NCBI GenBank assembly: GCA_023053545.1
Contig: JAKZAN010000001.1
Location: 4,670,565 to 4,734,564, forward strand
From: Lepidurus packardi
Lineage: Eukaryota > Arthropoda > Branchiopoda > Notostraca > Triopsidae
Reading direction: 5' to 3'
DNA: 64,000 nucleotides
A model generated the notes under the pieces. That model was not told the DNA's origin. It was given only the letters and a program-made list of their open reading frames with translations, and made no database searches. Position numbers and translations under genes: made by a program. This document shows, piece by piece, positions 63,887-64,000 of this stretch. Each line of letters opens with the position of its first letter. The stretch's first letter is position 1.

Positions 63887-64000
63887 GTTACTCCACGTGA
63901 CCAGAGTAGAGTCAAGAACCCAGAAGTAATTACTAAATTGGGTTTATTTTAGTTGATTGTAGTTACTTAATGTTTAGTGTTACTTGTAGATGAAGAACAA
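63887..64000 (+). pseudogene. NOG1 copy 9, C-terminal exons (cut by window end)
   Basis: Continues as at 39431: TPRDQSRVKNPE, then an intron. The last exon begins just before the window ends (TTACTTGTAG|ATGAAGAACAA). Confidence 0.75.

Noticed and set aside
1-64000. CRISPR arrays, bacterial operons or rRNA genes
   Set aside because: No regularly spaced short repeats with unique spacers, no ribosome-binding-site-led gene chains and no rRNA-like sequence; the introns and transposon families are eukaryotic.

Overview
The window looks like metazoan nuclear DNA. The recognisable host genes carry short GT-AG introns (about 50-120 bp, one of 366 bp) and animal housekeeping products: phosphatidylserine decarboxylase PISD, nucleolar GTPase NOG1/GTPBP4, and a plasminogen-receptor-KT-like protein, PLGRKT. 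Compact introns and the mix of Mutator-like, hAT, Kolobok and Ty3/gypsy elements suit a compact-intron invertebrate (a sponge would fit), but the species cannot be read from the sequence. Gene calls rest on my reading of motifs and translations; no database was searched.

Layout. 1-1970: minus-strand, edge-truncated open frame of an OTU protease/zinc-finger protein. 1971-3612: AT-rich DNA with four decayed copies of a tRNA-like repeat. 3613-5733: joined fragments of NOG1, a gypsy element and PISD. 5734-22731: two Mutator-like elements (A, minus; B, plus) head to head, each with a long intact ORF of about 1,080 codons (OTU protease, C2H2 fingers, FLYWCH/WRKY-like finger, PHD finger). The pair sits inside the 5' region of a PISD copy. 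The target motif GAAAACT occurs left of A, between A and B, and right of B.

22732-64000: a mosaic tandem array. The basic unit is 9,031 bp and carries, in order, a PLGRKT fragment, a NOG1 fragment, a gypsy leader, a hAT element with a nested THAP-encoding Kolobok-like element, gypsy RNase H/integrase, and a minus-strand PISD gene. Two PISD copies (30752-32363 and 55504-57115) have six coding exons that join in frame to 313 codons and keep the catalytic residues. A third (47.2-48.8 kb) is frameshifted, and a fourth (5.06-5.73 kb) is truncated and split by the Mutator-like pair. All NOG1 and PLGRKT copies are pseudogenic. A 100-N scaffold gap lies at 60705-60804.

The best candidates for something new are: the twin elements whose OTU/zinc-finger/PHD ORFs stayed open although the transposase catalytic core is missing from both; the mosaic palindrome joining them, with near-identical 3.15-kb stretches set between diverged DNA; and the amplification of an apparently intact PISD gene together with dead neighbours and nested transposons.
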